Shown: piece by piece, positions 5,882 through 6,755 of the stretch
Numbering within the stretch: the stretch's first letter is position 1
How the letters are laid out: each line of letters opens with the position of its first letter
NCBI GenBank assembly: GCA_905236785.1
Contig: CAJOQC010000076.1
Span: 1 to 6,755 of the forward strand
Source: an uncultured Selenomonadaceae bacterium
GTDB taxonomy: Bacteria > Bacillota > Negativicutes > Selenomonadales > Selenomonadaceae
Length of the DNA stretch: 6,755 nucleotides
Reading direction: 5' to 3'
Translations under genes and position numbers: made by a program
The notes under the pieces: model-generated
What the model saw: the letters and a program-made list of their open reading frames with translations, nothing else
Databases searched by the model: none
Told to the model about the DNA's origin: nothing

Positions 5882-6755
5882 TTATTCTTCGCCGATGATG
5901 CGTACCTCCGGATACAGCTTTACGCCATGCGCTTCGTACACTCGGCGGCTCACTTCTTCGATTAAATTTATTACGTCCGTCGCCGTGGCGTTCCCCGTGT
6001 TCACCACAAAACCGGCGTGTTTGGCGGAAACCTGCGCCCCGCCCACGGTCAGCCCCTTTAGCCCCGTTTGGTCGATAAGCGTACCGGCAAAATAGCCCTT
6101 CGGCCGCTTAAATGTGCTGCCCGCCGAGGGCATAGACAAAGGTTGTTTGCTCTCGCGGCGTTCGGTTAAATCTTTCATCTTGGCGTTTATCTCGTCCCTG
6201 TCGCCGCTTTTTAGCTCAAATTCCGCCGCCACAATAATTTCGCCGTTGGTCTGAAATATGCTTTTTCGATAGCCAAGGTTAAGCTCCTCTGCGGCGCGTT
6301 CCCGCAGTTCGCCGTCGGCGGTGACGGAGCGGACTTTTTTCACCGCGTTTTTAATTTCCCCGTCGTAAGCACCGGCGTTCATAAACACCGCGCCGCCCAC
6401 ACTGCCCGGTATGCCCACGGCAAACTCCAACCCCGACAGGGAGTTTTCGGCGGCAAATGCCGACACGTCCTTTAAGAGCGCACCTGCCCCCGCCGTTACA
6501 ATGTTCTCATCGGCGCGAATTTCGGAAATTCCCGCGCCCAATTTTACCACTGCGCCGCGAATCCCCTTATCCCGCACCAAAACATTCGATCCGTTGCCCA
6601 AAACAATATATGGCACGGAAAATTTGTTTATGAGTTTTATGATGGCCGCCACACTCGCCGCGCTGTCGGGGAAAAGAAGACAATCCGCCGCGCCGCCGAT
6701 CTTAAAGGTGGTATATTCGCGCATGGGAGCGTTTAATATTATTCTGTCGGCGGGC
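5882..6755 (-). CDS. murB: UDP-N-acetylenolpyruvoylglucosamine reductase (5' partial)
   Basis: FAD enzyme that reduces UDP-GlcNAc-enolpyruvate with NADPH to UDP-MurNAc, the second committed step of peptidoglycan synthesis; cytosolic. An ATG at 6724 would give 280 residues, but the frame stays open to the window edge and the ten codons before it (PADRIILNAP) continue the normal MurB N-terminus leading into YTTFKIGG. The true start is therefore outside the window. Numbering from that ATG, the FAD-binding part shows LGNGSNVLVRDKG (42-54) and GIPGSVGGAVFMNAGAY (104-120); then LGYRKSIF (150-157, Arg153), AGSTFKRP with the proton-donor Ser203, and the C-terminal PEV with Glu273. All catalytic residues are present. 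It heads the visible part of the minus-strand unit, followed 21 bp later by cysE. Confidence 0.96.
   Translation of the reverse strand, partial: PADRIILNAPMREYTTFKIGGAADCLLFPDSAASVAAIIKLINKFSVPYIVLGNGSNVLVRDKGIRGAVVKLGAGISEIRADENIVTAGAGALLKDVSAFAAENSLSGLEFAVGIPGSVGGAVFMNAGAYDGEIKNAVKKVRSVTADGELRERAAEELNLGYRKSIFQTNGEIIVAAEFELKSGDRDEINAKMKDLTERRESKQPLSMPSAGSTFKRPKGYFAGTLIDQTGLKGLTVGGAQVSAKHAGFVVNTGNATATDVINLIEEVSRRVYEAHGVKLYPEVRIIGEE

Noticed and set aside
6722..6724. ATG at 6724 as the murB start
   Set aside because: The ten upstream codons match the normal MurB N-terminal approach to the TTFKIGG motif and no stop is reached, so the gene runs off the window.

Overview
The window looks like a chromosomal housekeeping region from a Gram-positive-lineage bacterium that keeps an outer membrane, most plausibly a member of the Negativicutes. 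Two things suggest this. The order cysE-cysS-mrnC-rlmB is the classic Firmicutes cluster, and mrnC (Mini-RNase III) is a typical Firmicutes gene. The gene after rlmB, however, encodes a membrane-anchored AsmA/TamB-like protein, a family tied to diderm envelopes. The lineage is an inference; there is no rRNA gene in the window to settle it.

Layout. The left end (1-1077) is read on the + strand. It holds the 3' part of a gene whose product joins a lysine/alanine/threonine-rich tail to a helix-turn-helix domain, then deoD (purine nucleoside phosphorylase) 21 bp downstream with a good ribosome binding site. The rest (1027-6755) is one tightly packed minus-strand run, read right to left: murB (5' end outside the window), cysE, cysS, mrnC, rlmB and the AsmA-like gene. 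Its only gap is 21 bp between murB and cysE. All other junctions overlap: cysE/cysS by 47 bp, cysS/mrnC by 16 bp, and mrnC/rlmB and rlmB/asmA-like by ATGA stop-start fusions. It therefore looks like a single transcription unit with translational coupling. The two units converge, and the ends of deoD and the AsmA-like gene overlap by 51 bp, so there is no intergenic terminator between them.

Functions. MurB makes UDP-MurNAc for peptidoglycan. CysE makes O-acetylserine for cysteine synthesis and CysS charges tRNA-Cys. MrnC and RlmB mature and modify 23S rRNA. The AsmA-like protein probably works at the envelope. DeoD salvages purine nucleosides. The unit thus combines wall synthesis, cysteine supply and use, and ribosome maturation.

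No tRNA, rRNA, CRISPR, insertion sequence, phage gene or riboswitch was recognised. Non-coding DNA amounts to about 42 bp (346-366 and 5861-5881). I see no clear new system. The parts least explained by known families are the K/A-rich HTH protein at the left edge and the AsmA-like protein.
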